The position numbers and the translations under genes were made by a program. The notes below the pieces were generated by a model, which was given only the letters and a program-made list of their open reading frames with translations, searched no databases and was not told the origin of the DNA. Below are positions 17,298 through 26,108 of a DNA stretch of 64,000 nt, one piece after another. Source of the DNA: Luteimicrobium sp042670205 (GTDB lineage: Bacteria; Actinomycetota; Actinomycetes; Actinomycetales; Cellulomonadaceae); the NCBI RefSeq assembly GCF_042670205.1, contig NZ_JBHUWD010000019.1:17774-81773 (forward strand), given 5' to 3'. Numbering within the stretch: position 1 is the first letter of the stretch; each line of letters starts with the position of its first letter.

Positions 17298-17345
17298 AGC
17301 CTCGCGGCCGCGCCGCTCCCCCGCCTCACACGTCGAGGGTGAGAC
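17298..17345 (-). promoter_or_regulatory. MalT-like box H and -10 for alkyl sulfatase 2
   Basis: On the minus strand GTCTCACCC-N5-GTGTGAGGC (17345-17323), hexamer GAGGCT at 17303-17298 (20 nt past the box), then 6 nt to the ATG. The box centre is at -43 if transcription starts at the ATG, a class II activator position. Confidence 0.6.
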
Positions 17346-17352
17346 ACGGACG

Positions 17353-18471
17353 TCAGCCGGCGCGGAACCGCTCCGCGTCCCGGCGCAACGCCAGGCCGTG
17401 GCCGGCGACGCTCGGGTCGGGACGCAACCGGCCCGCGGTGGCGGGCAGCACGCCGTCGAACAGCATCGCCTCGAGCCGCACGTGGTCGGCGAAGTACTCG
17501 AGGTGGCGCACGTTCGGCGCCGCGCAGCCCACGTGCGCCGAGAGCTGCGGGGCGCAGTGCGCGGACACGTCGGTGTGATGGGCCTCGGCGACGGCCGCCG
17601 CGCGCAGCCAGGTGGTGATCCCGCCGCAGCGGGTCACGTCCGCCTGCAGGCAGTCGACCGCGCCCGCCGCGAGCATCCGTTCGAAGTAGCCGAGCGTCCA
17701 GCCGTACTCCCCGGCAGCGACGTCGGCGACCGCGCGGCTCCGGACGTGCGCGAGCCCGGGCAGGTCGTCCGACGACACCGGTTCCTCGAACCACGACACG
17801 TCGTGCTCGCGCAGCCGGCGCTCCACCCGCACGGCCTGCCCGACGGCGTAGCCCCCGTTCGCGTCGACGAACACCTCGACGTCCGGCCCGGCGACCCGCC
17901 GGACCAGCGCGACCCGTTCGAGGTCGCGCTCCACCCGCGTGCCCCACGACTCGCCGATCTTGATCTTCACCGCCGTGACGCCGTCGTCGGCGAGCCACCC
18001 CTCGACCTGGCGGCTGGTCGTGGCGTCGTCGAACGTGGTGAAGCCGCCGCTGCCGTAGACGGCGACGGACTCCTGGGCACGCCCGAGCAGACCGACGAGC
18101 GAGACGTCGAGCGCGCGCGCCTTGAGGTCCCAGAGCGCGACGTCGACGGCGGAGACCGCGCACGCCGCGACCCCGGGCCGCCCCGCGTTGCGGACCGCAC
18201 GCGTCATGGCCTCGTTCCCGCCGGGGACGTCACACACGTCTCTGCCCCGCACCACCGGCGCCAACGTTCCTGCGACCACCTCGCCGGCGGAGCGTTCGGC
18301 GTACGTCCAGCCGAGGCCCGTGGCCCCGCCGGCGCGGACGATCACGACGACGACCGTCGTCGCGTCCCAGGCGAACGTGCCGTCAGCCTCCGGCTGCTCG
18401 GTCGGGACGACGTACACGCGCGCCTCGACGTCGTCGACGACCAGACCGCTGGTCCCGGTCCCGCTGCCCAT
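17353..18471 (-). CDS. Enolase-superfamily (mandelate racemase/muconate lactonizing type) enzyme
   Basis: 372 residues with an N-terminal capping domain and a C-terminal barrel. Catalytic and metal motifs are in family order: the lysine pair VKIKIG (about residue 170), DANGGY, FEEPVSSDDLPG, the third ligand region AAGEYGW, and a late histidine in VSAHCAPQ. This pattern fits the MR/MLE subgroup, which abstracts the alpha proton of a carboxylate (sugar-acid dehydratases and racemases). The substrate is unknown. ATG at 18471 has GGAGGGA 6 nt upstream. The gene lies just upstream of alkyl sulfatase 2 in the same direction but ends 8 bp before box H, so the two are probably transcribed separately. 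Confidence 0.82.
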   Translation of the reverse strand: MGSGTGTSGLVVDDVEARVYVVPTEQPEADGTFAWDATTVVVVIVRAGGATGLGWTYAERSAGEVVAGTLAPVVRGRDVCDVPGGNEAMTRAVRNAGRPGVAACAVSAVDVALWDLKARALDVSLVGLLGRAQESVAVYGSGGFTTFDDATTSRQVEGWLADDGVTAVKIKIGESWGTRVERDLERVALVRRVAGPDVEVFVDANGGYAVGQAVRVERRLREHDVSWFEEPVSSDDLPGLAHVRSRAVADVAAGEYGWTLGYFERMLAAGAVDCLQADVTRCGGITTWLRAAAVAEAHHTDVSAHCAPQLSAHVGCAAPNVRHLEYFADHVRLEAMLFDGVLPATAGRLRPDPSVAGHGLALRRDAERFRAG

Positions 18472-18568
18472 GAGCTTCCCTCCGTCGCGACCGTCCCTCC
18501 TGGATACACCCGACGGCGCCCTCTCGCCGGTGCGGGGACGCCCACCTGCGTGGCTCCGGGGCCCGACC

Positions 18569-18574
18569 TACGGT
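18569..18574 (+). promoter_or_regulatory. -10 hexamer of the GMC/pyruvate-oxidase-like operon
   Basis: TACGGT, with a predicted start about 35 nt before the ATG at 18615 and GGAAGGA as the ribosome-binding site. No MalT-like box lies upstream of it. Confidence 0.45.
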
Positions 18575-18614
18575 GAGAAGAGCTCGGGGCACGGACGACG
18601 GAAGGACACGGTTC

Positions 18615-19082
18615 ATGGGCCTGCTGGGTCGGCGCGGGGCGGTCGCGGAGGTCGAGCGGGGTGCCCGCCACGCGGCGTACGAGATCGCGCACGGGCGCTT
18701 CGAGCGCTCGCTGTCCGGGCTGACGGCTGCCGCCGCCGTCCTCACCACCGTCGAGGTGTACGCGGAGCACTACAAGGCGAGCTTCGGCAACAAGTGGATG
18801 TGGGCCCCCATCGTGGTGACGCCGCCCGTCGTCGTCGCGGGAGTGGCCGGCGTGTACAGCCGCCGCTGGGCGAAGACCGCGCTGCCGGTCGCCGCCGGCG
18901 TCTACGCCGCGACCGGGCTCGCCGGCGAGTACTTCCACGCCCGGGGGATCGCACGGAAGCCCGGCGGCTGGAGGCTCGTCAGCTACAACGTGCCGATGGG
19001 GCCGCCTGTCGCCGCGCCCGGGCTGATGTCCGTCGTGGGTGCGATGGGTCTCCTCGCCGCGCTGCTGCGGCGGGAGAAGTGA
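18615..19082 (+). CDS. Small membrane protein of a redox operon
   Basis: 155 residues with about four hydrophobic segments (LTAAAAVLTTVEVYAEHY, APIVVTPPVVVAGVAGVYS, ALPVAAGVYAATGLAGEYF, APGLMSVVGAMGLLAALL). Charged E-H residues within the first and third segments (VYAEHY, GEYFHARG) could bind metal or heme. The family is not recognised, but such proteins often stand before gluconate-dehydrogenase-subunit-3/GMC gene pairs. ATG at 18615 was taken because GGAAGGA precedes it at 9 nt. Its stop overlaps the next gene's ATG by one base, so it is translationally coupled and may anchor the downstream oxidoreductase. Confidence 0.65.
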   Translation: MGLLGRRGAVAEVERGARHAAYEIAHGRFERSLSGLTAAAAVLTTVEVYAEHYKASFGNKWMWAPIVVTPPVVVAGVAGVYSRRWAKTALPVAAGVYAATGLAGEYFHARGIARKPGGWRLVSYNVPMGPPVAAPGLMSVVGAMGLLAALLRREK

Positions 19083-19825
19083 TGGTCGACCGCGACAAGG
19101 GCGAGCACCTGCCGAACCTGCGCGAGGACGGGCAGCCGCCGCACCCGTCGTGGCTGCCCCGCCAGCGCCGCGGCACCACGCCGCAGATGATCGGCCGCTA
19201 TCCCGACTACGACGTGCTCGACGCCGTCGACACGTGGGACGACGCGACCAAGGACGTGGTGCTCGCCCGGCTCGAGGCACCCGGGCCGCTGCGCTTCTTC
19301 GGCCCCGAGGAGGAGGCGACGCTGCGGGCCTTCTGCGACGTCACCATGGCCCAGGACCGTGAGCCCCGGGTGCCGGTGGCCGAGTTCGTCGACGCGAAGC
19401 TCGCCGACGGGATGCTCGACGGCTACCAGTACGCGACCATGCCCGACGACCGGGACACCTGGCGGCTCGTGCTCGCCGGCCTCGACCGCACGGCCCGCGA
19501 GCGCCACGGGGCGTCTTTCGCGTCGTGCGGTTTCGAGGCGCAGGAGGCGATCGTCTCCGACCTCGCGGACGGCTCGCTCACCGGCGGCGAGTGGGACCGG
19601 CTCGACGTCGCGCGCGCATGGAGCGTGTGCATGCGCGCCGTCCTCGCGGGGTTCTACTCGCATCCGTGGGCGTGGAACGAGATCGGGTTCGGCGGGCCCG
19701 CCTACCCGCGCGGTTTCATGCGGACCGGCCCGACGAGCGTGCTGGAGCCGTTCGAGAAGCCCGGCGCCACCTCCGAGGACCCTGCCCGTGCCGTGGACGA
19801 GGATCCCGAGGAGCTCTTCGGATGA
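19082..19825 (+). CDS. Gluconate 2-dehydrogenase subunit 3-like protein
   Basis: 247 residues, soluble. The central region (ATLRAFCDVTMAQDREPRVP, FVDAKLADGMLDGYQYATMP, then a helix-rich part and FYSHPWAWNEIGFGGPAYPRG) matches the small subunit family of FAD-dependent gluconate/sugar dehydrogenases, in which subunit 3 partners a GMC-type catalytic subunit. The classic Tat signal is absent. ATG overlaps the previous stop by one base and the gene ends with an ATGA overlap into the GMC oxidoreductase, so subunit and enzyme are coupled. It is likely an assembly or electron-transfer partner of the next protein. Confidence 0.78.
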   Translation: MVDRDKGEHLPNLREDGQPPHPSWLPRQRRGTTPQMIGRYPDYDVLDAVDTWDDATKDVVLARLEAPGPLRFFGPEEEATLRAFCDVTMAQDREPRVPVAEFVDAKLADGMLDGYQYATMPDDRDTWRLVLAGLDRTARERHGASFASCGFEAQEAIVSDLADGSLTGGEWDRLDVARAWSVCMRAVLAGFYSHPWAWNEIGFGGPAYPRGFMRTGPTSVLEPFEKPGATSEDPARAVDEDPEELFG

Positions 19826-21525
19826 GCGTGCGCAGCCTGCTCAAGGGCTCGGTCGGCCCGCGCGACAACGACTCGCGCTTCCTGCTCGACGTCCACTCCC
19901 GCCAGCTCCCGGGCGAGGCGACCATGCGCCGCTACGACGAGCGGACCGAGGTGGACCTCGTCGTCGTCGGCGCCGGGGCAGGAGGCTCGGTCCTCGCCCA
20001 GCGCCTCGCGCGGCAGGGCTGGCGCGTCGTCATCCTCGAGGCCGGCCCGTTCTGGCACCCGGACGACGACTGGGTGTCCGACGAGGTCGGCTCGCACGAC
20101 CTGTACTGGACCCAGAAGCGGATCATCGGGGGCGAGGACCCGGTCGAGCTCGGCAAGAACAACTCGGGCCGCGGCGTCGGCGGCTCGATGGTCCACTACG
20201 CCGGGTACACGCCGCGCTTCCACCCGTCCGACTTCGAGACGGAGACGCTCGACGGCGTCGGCGCGGACTGGCCGATCCGCTACGAGGACCTGCTGCCGCA
20301 CTACGAACAGGTCGAGCGCGAGCTCCCGGTCGCGGGCCAGGACTGGCCGTGGGGTCACCCCCACCACTATCCGTTCAGCCCGCACCCGGTCTCGGAGGGC
20401 GCGAGCAGGCTCTGGCGGGGAGCGCTCGAGCTCGGCATCGAGATGCGCGTCGGACCGGTCGGGATCGTGAACGGGACGTTCGGGAACCGGCCGCACTGCA
20501 TCTACCGCGGGTACTGCCTGCAGGGCTGCAAGGTCAACGCCAAGGCGAGCCCGTTCGTCACGCACCTGCCCGACGCGCTCGCCCACGCGGTGGAGATCCG
20601 GTCGGACTGCATGGCGACGCGGGTCGAGCTCGACGAGACCGGGAGGGCGGTCGGCGTCGTCTACCTGCGCGAGGCGGGCGGGGCCGAGCACCTGCAGCGC
20701 GCCCGGTTCGTCGCCGTCGCGGGCTACTCCATCGAGACGCCGCGACTCCTGCTGAGCTCCACGAGCACCCGCTTCCCGGACGGCCTCGGCAACGACCACG
20801 ACCAGGTCGGCCGCTACGTCATGGTCCAGGGCGCCACGCAGACGGCGGGGCGGTGGGCCGACGAGCTGCGGCCGTACAAGTCGCCGCCCCCGGAGGTCTC
20901 GAGCGAGGACTTCTACGAGACCGACGACGCGCGGGGCTTCAAGCGCGGCTTCTCGATCCAGACCGTCTCGCCCCTCCCGGTCGGCTGGGCCGAGCACGTC
21001 CTCGCCGACGGCCACTGGGGCCGCGCGCTGCGCGAGTACATGCGCGACTACAACCACTGGGCCACGGTCGGCGTGCTCAACGAGCTGCTCGCCCAGCCCG
21101 ACAACCGCGTCACCCTCGCGGACGAGGCCGATCCCTACGGTCTGCCGGTCGCCCGGATGGACTACACGCTGTGCGACAACGACAAGGCGAACATCGCTTA
21201 CTCGACGAAGGTCATCACCGACCTGCTCCGTGCGGCCGGGGCGCAAGACGTCCTCACGATCCACCGCTACGCCCACCTGATCGGGGGCTGCCGGATGGGC
21301 AGCTCCCCGGAGGACAGCGTCGTGGACGCGAACCAACGTTCCTGGGCCGTCCCGAACCTGTTCCTCGCGGACGGCTCGGTCTGCCCCACGCAGGGTTCGG
21401 CGAACCCCGCGCTCACCATCATGGCGCTCGCGTCGCGGCTCGCCGCGCGCATGGCGGACGGCAGCGCCATGAGCGACGACCCCGCGGACCGCGCGGGCAG
21501 CGCCCCCGTCCGCCGCCATCCCTGA
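19822..21525 (+). CDS. GMC-family FAD oxidoreductase
   Basis: 567 residues. The FAD-binding Rossmann motif VVVGAGAGGSVLAQRLARQG lies near residue 48 with the following acidic residue in VVILEAGP. The GMC C-terminal domain has IHRYAHLIGGCRMG and a final DGSVCPTQGSANPALTIMA block that normally carries the catalytic histidine/asparagine pair. A Cys-rich loop GYCLQGCKVNAKASP is typical of the gluconate-dehydrogenase large-subunit branch. It oxidises an alcohol or sugar, electron acceptor unknown. Start ATG overlaps the upstream stop (ATGA). The stop is followed after 10 bp, containing GAGGAGG, by the ThDP enzyme gene. Confidence 0.85.
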   Translation: MSVRSLLKGSVGPRDNDSRFLLDVHSRQLPGEATMRRYDERTEVDLVVVGAGAGGSVLAQRLARQGWRVVILEAGPFWHPDDDWVSDEVGSHDLYWTQKRIIGGEDPVELGKNNSGRGVGGSMVHYAGYTPRFHPSDFETETLDGVGADWPIRYEDLLPHYEQVERELPVAGQDWPWGHPHHYPFSPHPVSEGASRLWRGALELGIEMRVGPVGIVNGTFGNRPHCIYRGYCLQGCKVNAKASPFVTHLPDALAHAVEIRSDCMATRVELDETGRAVGVVYLREAGGAEHLQRARFVAVAGYSIETPRLLLSSTSTRFPDGLGNDHDQVGRYVMVQGATQTAGRWADELRPYKSPPPEVSSEDFYETDDARGFKRGFSIQTVSPLPVGWAEHVLADGHWGRALREYMRDYNHWATVGVLNELLAQPDNRVTLADEADPYGLPVARMDYTLCDNDKANIAYSTKVITDLLRAAGAQDVLTIHRYAHLIGGCRMGSSPEDSVVDANQRSWAVPNLFLADGSVCPTQGSANPALTIMALASRLAARMADGSAMSDDPADRAGSAPVRRHP

Positions 21526-21535
21526 GGAGGACACC

Positions 21536-23356
21536 ATGAGCAGCACCGTCAGCGACTTCGTGATCGACCGGCTGATCGAGTGGGACCTGCACCGGTTCTA
21601 CGGCTTCCCGGGCGACGGGATCGGCGGCCTCGACGGCGCGCTCGAACGCGCCGAGAAGGAGGGCAAGGACTTCTCCTACCTGCGGCCGACGCACGAGGAG
21701 ATGGCCGCGTTCATGGCGACGGCGCACGCCAAGTTCACCGGCGAGGTCGGGGTCTGCATCGCGACGTCCGGGCCGGGCGCGACCCATCTCCTCACGGGGC
21801 TCTACGACGCGAAGCTGGACAACCAGCCGGTGCTGGCGATCGTCGGGCAGCAGGGGCGGGTGTCCTTCGGCAGCCACACCCAGCAGGAGCTCGACCTCGA
21901 GCGGGTGTTCCAGGACGTCGCCGGCTTCGTCCAGACCGTGACGACGCCGATGCAGGCGCAGCTCGTGCTGGACAAGGCGATCCGGGTCGCGCACGCGGAG
22001 CGCTGTCCCGCCGTCGTCATCCTGCCCGCGGACGTGCAGAAGCTGGAGATGGCCGCGCCGGCCGCCGAGCACTGGGTGTCGCGCAGCGGCGTCGGGCACT
22101 CCTCGACGGCGCTGACGCCGCCCGAGGACGAGCTGCGTCGAGCGGCGGACGTCCTCAACGCCGGCTCGAAGGTCGCGATGCTCGTCGGCGAGGGCGCCCG
22201 GGGGGCGACGGACGAGGTGCTCGCCGTGGCGGAGAAGCTGGGCGCCGGGATCGTGACGGCGCTGCTCGGCAAGGACGTCGTGCCCGGCGACGTCCCGTTC
22301 CACACCCAGCAGCTCGGGCTGCTCGGCTCGAAGCCGAGCTACGAGATGATGCAGGGCTGCGACACGCTGCTCATGGTGGGCAGCAACTACCCCTACGCGG
22401 AGTTCCTGCCCCCGACCGGCCAGGCCCGGGGCGTCCAGATCGACCTCGTGCCGCGCCGCCTCGGCATCAGGTACCCGATGGAGGTCAACCTCGCGGGCGA
22501 CGCGAAGGCGACGCTCACCGCGCTGCTCCCGTACCTCCACGCCCAGGACGACCGGTCCTGGCAGGACGGCATCGTCTCGGACATGAAGACGTGGGACGAC
22601 GTCGTCGAGGCCGAGGCCATGACCGACGCGGACCCGGTCAACCCGCGGCTGGTGTTCCACCGGCTCAACGAGCGGCTGCCCGAGAACGCGGTGGTCACGG
22701 CCGACGCCGGCTCGACCGCCGACTGGTACGGCCACCACGTCCGGCTCGGGCGCGGCATGCGCGGCAACCTGTCCGGGATGCTCGCCTCGATGGTCGGCGC
22801 GATGCCGTACGCGATCGCCGCGAAGTTCGCGTTCCCGGAGCGGCCGGTCGTCTGCACGATCGGGGACGGCGCGTTCCAGATGCTCGGCATGAACGAGCTG
22901 CTCACCGTCAAGCGGCACTGGAGGAGCTGGGCGGACCCGCGGTTCGTCGTCCTCGTCCTGCACAACGACGACCTCACCCAGGTGTCCTGGGAGATGCGCG
23001 AGGTCGGCGACCCGCGCTGGGACACGTCGCAGAAGCTCGAGGACATGGACTACGCGGGCTACGCCGAGCTGCTCGGGTTGCGCGGCATCCGGGTCGACAC
23101 CCCCGACCAGGTCGCCGGCGCGTGGGACGCGGCCTTCGCGTCCGACCGGCCCGTCGTGCTCGACGTGCACACCGACGCCAACGTGCCGCCGCTGCCGCCG
23201 CACATCTCGTTCGGCGAGGCCAAGGGCTTCCTCGCCTCGCTCGTCAAGGGCGACCCCGCCGAGGGCAGCGTCATCGCGAACTCGGTGCGCGCCGTCGGCG
23301 CCCAGCTCTACGAGTCGGCGAAGGACGCGCTGTCCCGCAAGGACGACGACAAGTAG
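21536..23356 (+). CDS. ThDP-dependent pyruvate-oxidase-like enzyme
   Basis: 606 residues with the three-domain ThDP fold. The N-terminal domain has the catalytic glutamate in RPTHEEMAAFMATAHAKFTG. The central domain is nucleotide/FAD-type. The C-terminal domain has the ThDP-Mg motif GDGAFQMLGMNELL ... HNDD (about residues 443-480). Close relatives are PoxB-type pyruvate oxidases and acetolactate-synthase-like proteins; the tail resembles pyruvate:quinone oxidoreductase but a membrane-binding end is not evident. It is last in the operon 18615-23356. The gene ends before a 20-bp perfect hairpin shared with convergent LAL regulator 1. The joint product chemistry with the GMC enzyme is unknown. 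Confidence 0.82.
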   Translation: MSSTVSDFVIDRLIEWDLHRFYGFPGDGIGGLDGALERAEKEGKDFSYLRPTHEEMAAFMATAHAKFTGEVGVCIATSGPGATHLLTGLYDAKLDNQPVLAIVGQQGRVSFGSHTQQELDLERVFQDVAGFVQTVTTPMQAQLVLDKAIRVAHAERCPAVVILPADVQKLEMAAPAAEHWVSRSGVGHSSTALTPPEDELRRAADVLNAGSKVAMLVGEGARGATDEVLAVAEKLGAGIVTALLGKDVVPGDVPFHTQQLGLLGSKPSYEMMQGCDTLLMVGSNYPYAEFLPPTGQARGVQIDLVPRRLGIRYPMEVNLAGDAKATLTALLPYLHAQDDRSWQDGIVSDMKTWDDVVEAEAMTDADPVNPRLVFHRLNERLPENAVVTADAGSTADWYGHHVRLGRGMRGNLSGMLASMVGAMPYAIAAKFAFPERPVVCTIGDGAFQMLGMNELLTVKRHWRSWADPRFVVLVLHNDDLTQVSWEMREVGDPRWDTSQKLEDMDYAGYAELLGLRGIRVDTPDQVAGAWDAAFASDRPVVLDVHTDANVPPLPPHISFGEAKGFLASLVKGDPAEGSVIANSVRAVGAQLYESAKDALSRKDDDK

Positions 23357-23367
23357 CGGACGCCGGG

Positions 23368-23387
23368 AGCCCGCCCGCGGGCGGGCT
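23368..23387. terminator. Bidirectional hairpin terminator
   Basis: Perfect 20-bp palindrome (AGCCCGCCCG and its complement) between convergent genes, 12 bp past the ThDP-enzyme stop and overlapping the LAL regulator stop codon. Confidence 0.65.
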
Positions 23388-26016
23388 ACTCCAAGAGTCC
23401 CGCGGCGAGGGCCGTCTGGAGCGCCTCCCTCCGACCGCGGACCCCGAGCTTCCGGTAGATCGAGCGCGTGTGCGTCTTGACGGTGTTGACCGAGACGAAG
23501 AGCGTCGCGGCGATCTCGGTCGTCGACCGCGTCGACCGGAGCTCACGGAGCACCTCGAGCTCGCGTGCCGACAGCTCCTTCGCCACCGCGGGCTGCCGAC
23601 GCGGACGTGCGGCGTCGCCGCGCCCGTCGAGGAGCTCGGCGACGAGCGCGTCGTGCGCCGTGCCGCGGGCGAGGTGGGCGCGGAGGAGCGGCTCGACGTC
23701 GTCCCGCTCGGCGAACGGGCGACGGATCCCCCGGTCCGCGGCGTCGTCGAGCGCACGGGCGAGATGCCCGTGCGCGGCCTCGGTGTCGCGCTCGCCCCAG
23801 GCGAGCATCGCGGCCGTGGTCTCCCAGTTGACCGAGAGCTGCGCGGTGCGCTGGGTGGCATCGACCTCGTCGAGCGAGCGCCAGGCGTCACCGGGCCGGC
23901 CCGCCCTGCGGTACACCTCGGCCGCCCAGACGTGGGACACGGTCAGCCTCGGGCCCGCGGGCAGGGCGTCGAGCGCGTCGGCGCCGTACCTCGCGCGTCC
24001 GCCGAGCGCCTGATCGAGCGCCTCGATCACGGCGGCGCAGTCGACGACGGCGGGAGACGCCCCCGCCTCGGGAGCCAGGACGACGGCCCGCGCACGCAGC
24101 AGCCCGCCCCGGTCCCCGAGCCCGACACAAGCGGCCATGAGCGCCGCGCCCGCCCGGGACCGTGCGACGGCGGCGCTCGCCGGCAGCGCGGCGAGTCCGT
24201 CCTCGAGGTACCGGCAGGCGTCCTCGAGCTCGTCCCGCATGTAGCTGACGAAGCCCTTGACCACGCGCGGGCTCGCGAGCAGCTCGGGCGACGACCAGCC
24301 CGCTGCCGCGACCCGCGCCTCGACCGACTCCGCGAGCGCCCACGAGCCGGGGACGTCGCCGCCGCCGAGGAACGGCAGGGTGCTCTCGGCGAGGCACGCC
24401 AGCTCGAGCGCCGTCAGCCCGTGCGCGGCCGCCAGCTCGGCGCCGCGCTGCAGGTGGGCGAGGGACCGGGCGTCGTCGTACTCGCTGTACGCCTCGGCGC
24501 GGCCGACGAGGTAGTAGGCGAACGCCGCCCCCAGGGGCGTGAGCTCCGCCTCCCGCTGGAGGATCGCGCGGCCGCGCTCGATCGCCTCCGTCAGCCCGGC
24601 GCGCGGGGCGAGGAACAGCTCGAGCAGCGTGGCGGTGGTCTCGGCGGCCCGGCGCCGGTCGTCCGGCAGCTCGGGGAACGACCGGACGGCACGCGCGAGC
24701 TCGTCGAGGGCGAGGTCGCCCCGGCCCTCGACCGCCGTGACCCCGGCGCCGATCAGGGCGAGCTCCGGGCCGTCGCGCCATGGGGACGGGACCTGGCGCA
24801 GCAGCCCACGGAGCGTCCCGTGCTGGCCCGCGACCAGGCGGTCGGCCCAGCGGTCGCGCAGGACCTCGGCCGCGAGCTCGCCGTCCTCGGCGGCGAGCGC
24901 GTGCCCGACCGACGCCGCGAGATCCGTGGCGTCGAACGCCCGGACGAGCTCGCGGTGCACGGCGCGGTACGCCTCCGGGTCGGTGCGGCGCAGCATCGCC
25001 TGGCACTGGGCCGCGAACAGCGCGTGCCACCGCAGCACGGGCTCGCCGTCGCGCTCGCCCACGGGCGTGAGGAACAGAGCCCGACGACGGCACTCGTCCA
25101 GCTGCGCCGGCCCGTCCGCACCGCCGACGAGCAGCGCGGTCGCAGCATCGATCGTCTCGACGGCCGTCGCGCGGAGCACGAAGGTCGCGAGGGCGTCGGG
25201 CAGACCGCGCAGCACCTCCTCGACCAGATAGTCGGCGAGCGGGAGGCCGCCACGGTCCATGGCGCCGAGCGTCGCGCCGGGGGCCGCGCCGCGGAGAGCC
25301 GTGAGCGTGAGGCGCAGAGCGACCGGCCAGCCGCCGGTGAGCTCCCCGAGCCGGTCGACGTCCCCCTGGTCGAGAGACGCCGGCTCGGCGCTCACGAGCG
25401 CGCCCGTCTCGGCGCGGTCGAACGCCAGCTCGTCCTGCCGCAGCTCTCCGAGGACGCCCTCGTCCCGCAGCCGCCGCAGCGGCAGCTCCGGGTCGGACCG
25501 GCTCGCGAGCACGAGCCGCACGTTCGCCGGCAGCCGCTCGACGACGGCGCCCAGAAGACGGGCCGAGCCGTCGGCGTGGAGCTCGTGGACGTCGTCGAGC
25601 ACGAGGACGAGGTCGCCGCTCCTGTCCTCGAGCGCGTCGAGGAGGGCGTCGACGTGCGCGTCGGAGAGCTGCTCGCCCAGCGCCGGGGTGGCCAGGGTGT
25701 CGAGGAGGGGCTCGGGGCCGAGCGCGCCTCGCAGGGCCTCGAGGAGCCCTCCGTGCAGCCGCGCCGGGTCGTCGTCGAAGCGGTCGACCGACAGCCAGGC
25801 GACGGGCGTCGTGCTCTCCGCCGCCCAGGCCGCGAGCGCCGTCGTCTTGCCCGTACCCGCCGGCCCGACGACGACGGTCAGCGGGTGCGCGGCGACGAGC
25901 GCGGCGAGGCGTGCGTCGACGCGGGGCCGCCCGACGACGGACGGCGCGAGCGCGGGCACGCTGACGCGCGCCCGGGGCTGCCGGGCCGAGGCCGCACGTG
26001 CCGCGTCCGTCGCCAT
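23386..26016 (-). CDS. LAL-type LuxR regulator 1 (MalT-like STAND ATPase)
   Basis: 876 residues. N-terminal STAND ATPase with Walker A VGPAGTGKTTALAAW (residues 50-64) and Walker B LVLVLDDVHELH. A long helical-repeat middle (about residues 330-800) is followed by a C-terminal LuxR helix-turn-helix in the last 65 residues (LSARELEVLRELRSTRSTTE, then FVSVNTVKTHTRSIYRKLGV). This is the MalT/LAL architecture: a ligand and ATP drive oligomerisation and activation of target promoters. Start ATG is fixed by TAGGGT plus 6 nt (leaderless). Its own promoter lacks the GGATGA repeat, but nine such repeats lie in the window. LAL regulator 2 at 35937-38597 is a paralogue. Confidence 0.88.
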   Translation of the reverse strand: MATDAARAASARQPRARVSVPALAPSVVGRPRVDARLAALVAAHPLTVVVGPAGTGKTTALAAWAAESTTPVAWLSVDRFDDDPARLHGGLLEALRGALGPEPLLDTLATPALGEQLSDAHVDALLDALEDRSGDLVLVLDDVHELHADGSARLLGAVVERLPANVRLVLASRSDPELPLRRLRDEGVLGELRQDELAFDRAETGALVSAEPASLDQGDVDRLGELTGGWPVALRLTLTALRGAAPGATLGAMDRGGLPLADYLVEEVLRGLPDALATFVLRATAVETIDAATALLVGGADGPAQLDECRRRALFLTPVGERDGEPVLRWHALFAAQCQAMLRRTDPEAYRAVHRELVRAFDATDLAASVGHALAAEDGELAAEVLRDRWADRLVAGQHGTLRGLLRQVPSPWRDGPELALIGAGVTAVEGRGDLALDELARAVRSFPELPDDRRRAAETTATLLELFLAPRAGLTEAIERGRAILQREAELTPLGAAFAYYLVGRAEAYSEYDDARSLAHLQRGAELAAAHGLTALELACLAESTLPFLGGGDVPGSWALAESVEARVAAAGWSSPELLASPRVVKGFVSYMRDELEDACRYLEDGLAALPASAAVARSRAGAALMAACVGLGDRGGLLRARAVVLAPEAGASPAVVDCAAVIEALDQALGGRARYGADALDALPAGPRLTVSHVWAAEVYRRAGRPGDAWRSLDEVDATQRTAQLSVNWETTAAMLAWGERDTEAAHGHLARALDDAADRGIRRPFAERDDVEPLLRAHLARGTAHDALVAELLDGRGDAARPRRQPAVAKELSARELEVLRELRSTRSTTEIAATLFVSVNTVKTHTRSIYRKLGVRGRREALQTALAAGLLE

Positions 26017-26022
26017 GCAGCC

Positions 26023-26028
26023 ACCCTA
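26023..26028 (-). promoter_or_regulatory. Leaderless -10 of LAL regulator 1
   Basis: TAGGGT on the minus strand, 6 nt before the ATG at 26016. Confidence 0.5.
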
Positions 26029-26052
26029 GGAGGCGACCGCTGCGGGGGCGCC

Positions 26053-26081
26053 GTGACACCCCGCCCTCGGCGGGGTGTCAC
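26053..26081. terminator. Strong hairpin between the DUF1254 gene and LAL regulator 1
   Basis: Perfect 13-bp stem (GTGACACCCCGCC) with a 3-nt loop, 28 bp past the DUF1254 stop. It lies 37 bp upstream of the LAL start and could also act as an operator there. Confidence 0.6.
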
Positions 26082-26108
26082 GTCACCGACGGGCTCAGCT
26101 CGCCGTCT

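Noticed and set aside
26053..26081. GTGACACCCC palindrome considered as a further MalT-like box for LAL regulator 1
   Set aside because: Its half-site is GGGGTGTCA rather than GGRTGA, and it does not sit 20-21 nt before the TAGGGT hexamer. It fits a terminator for the DUF1254 gene better.
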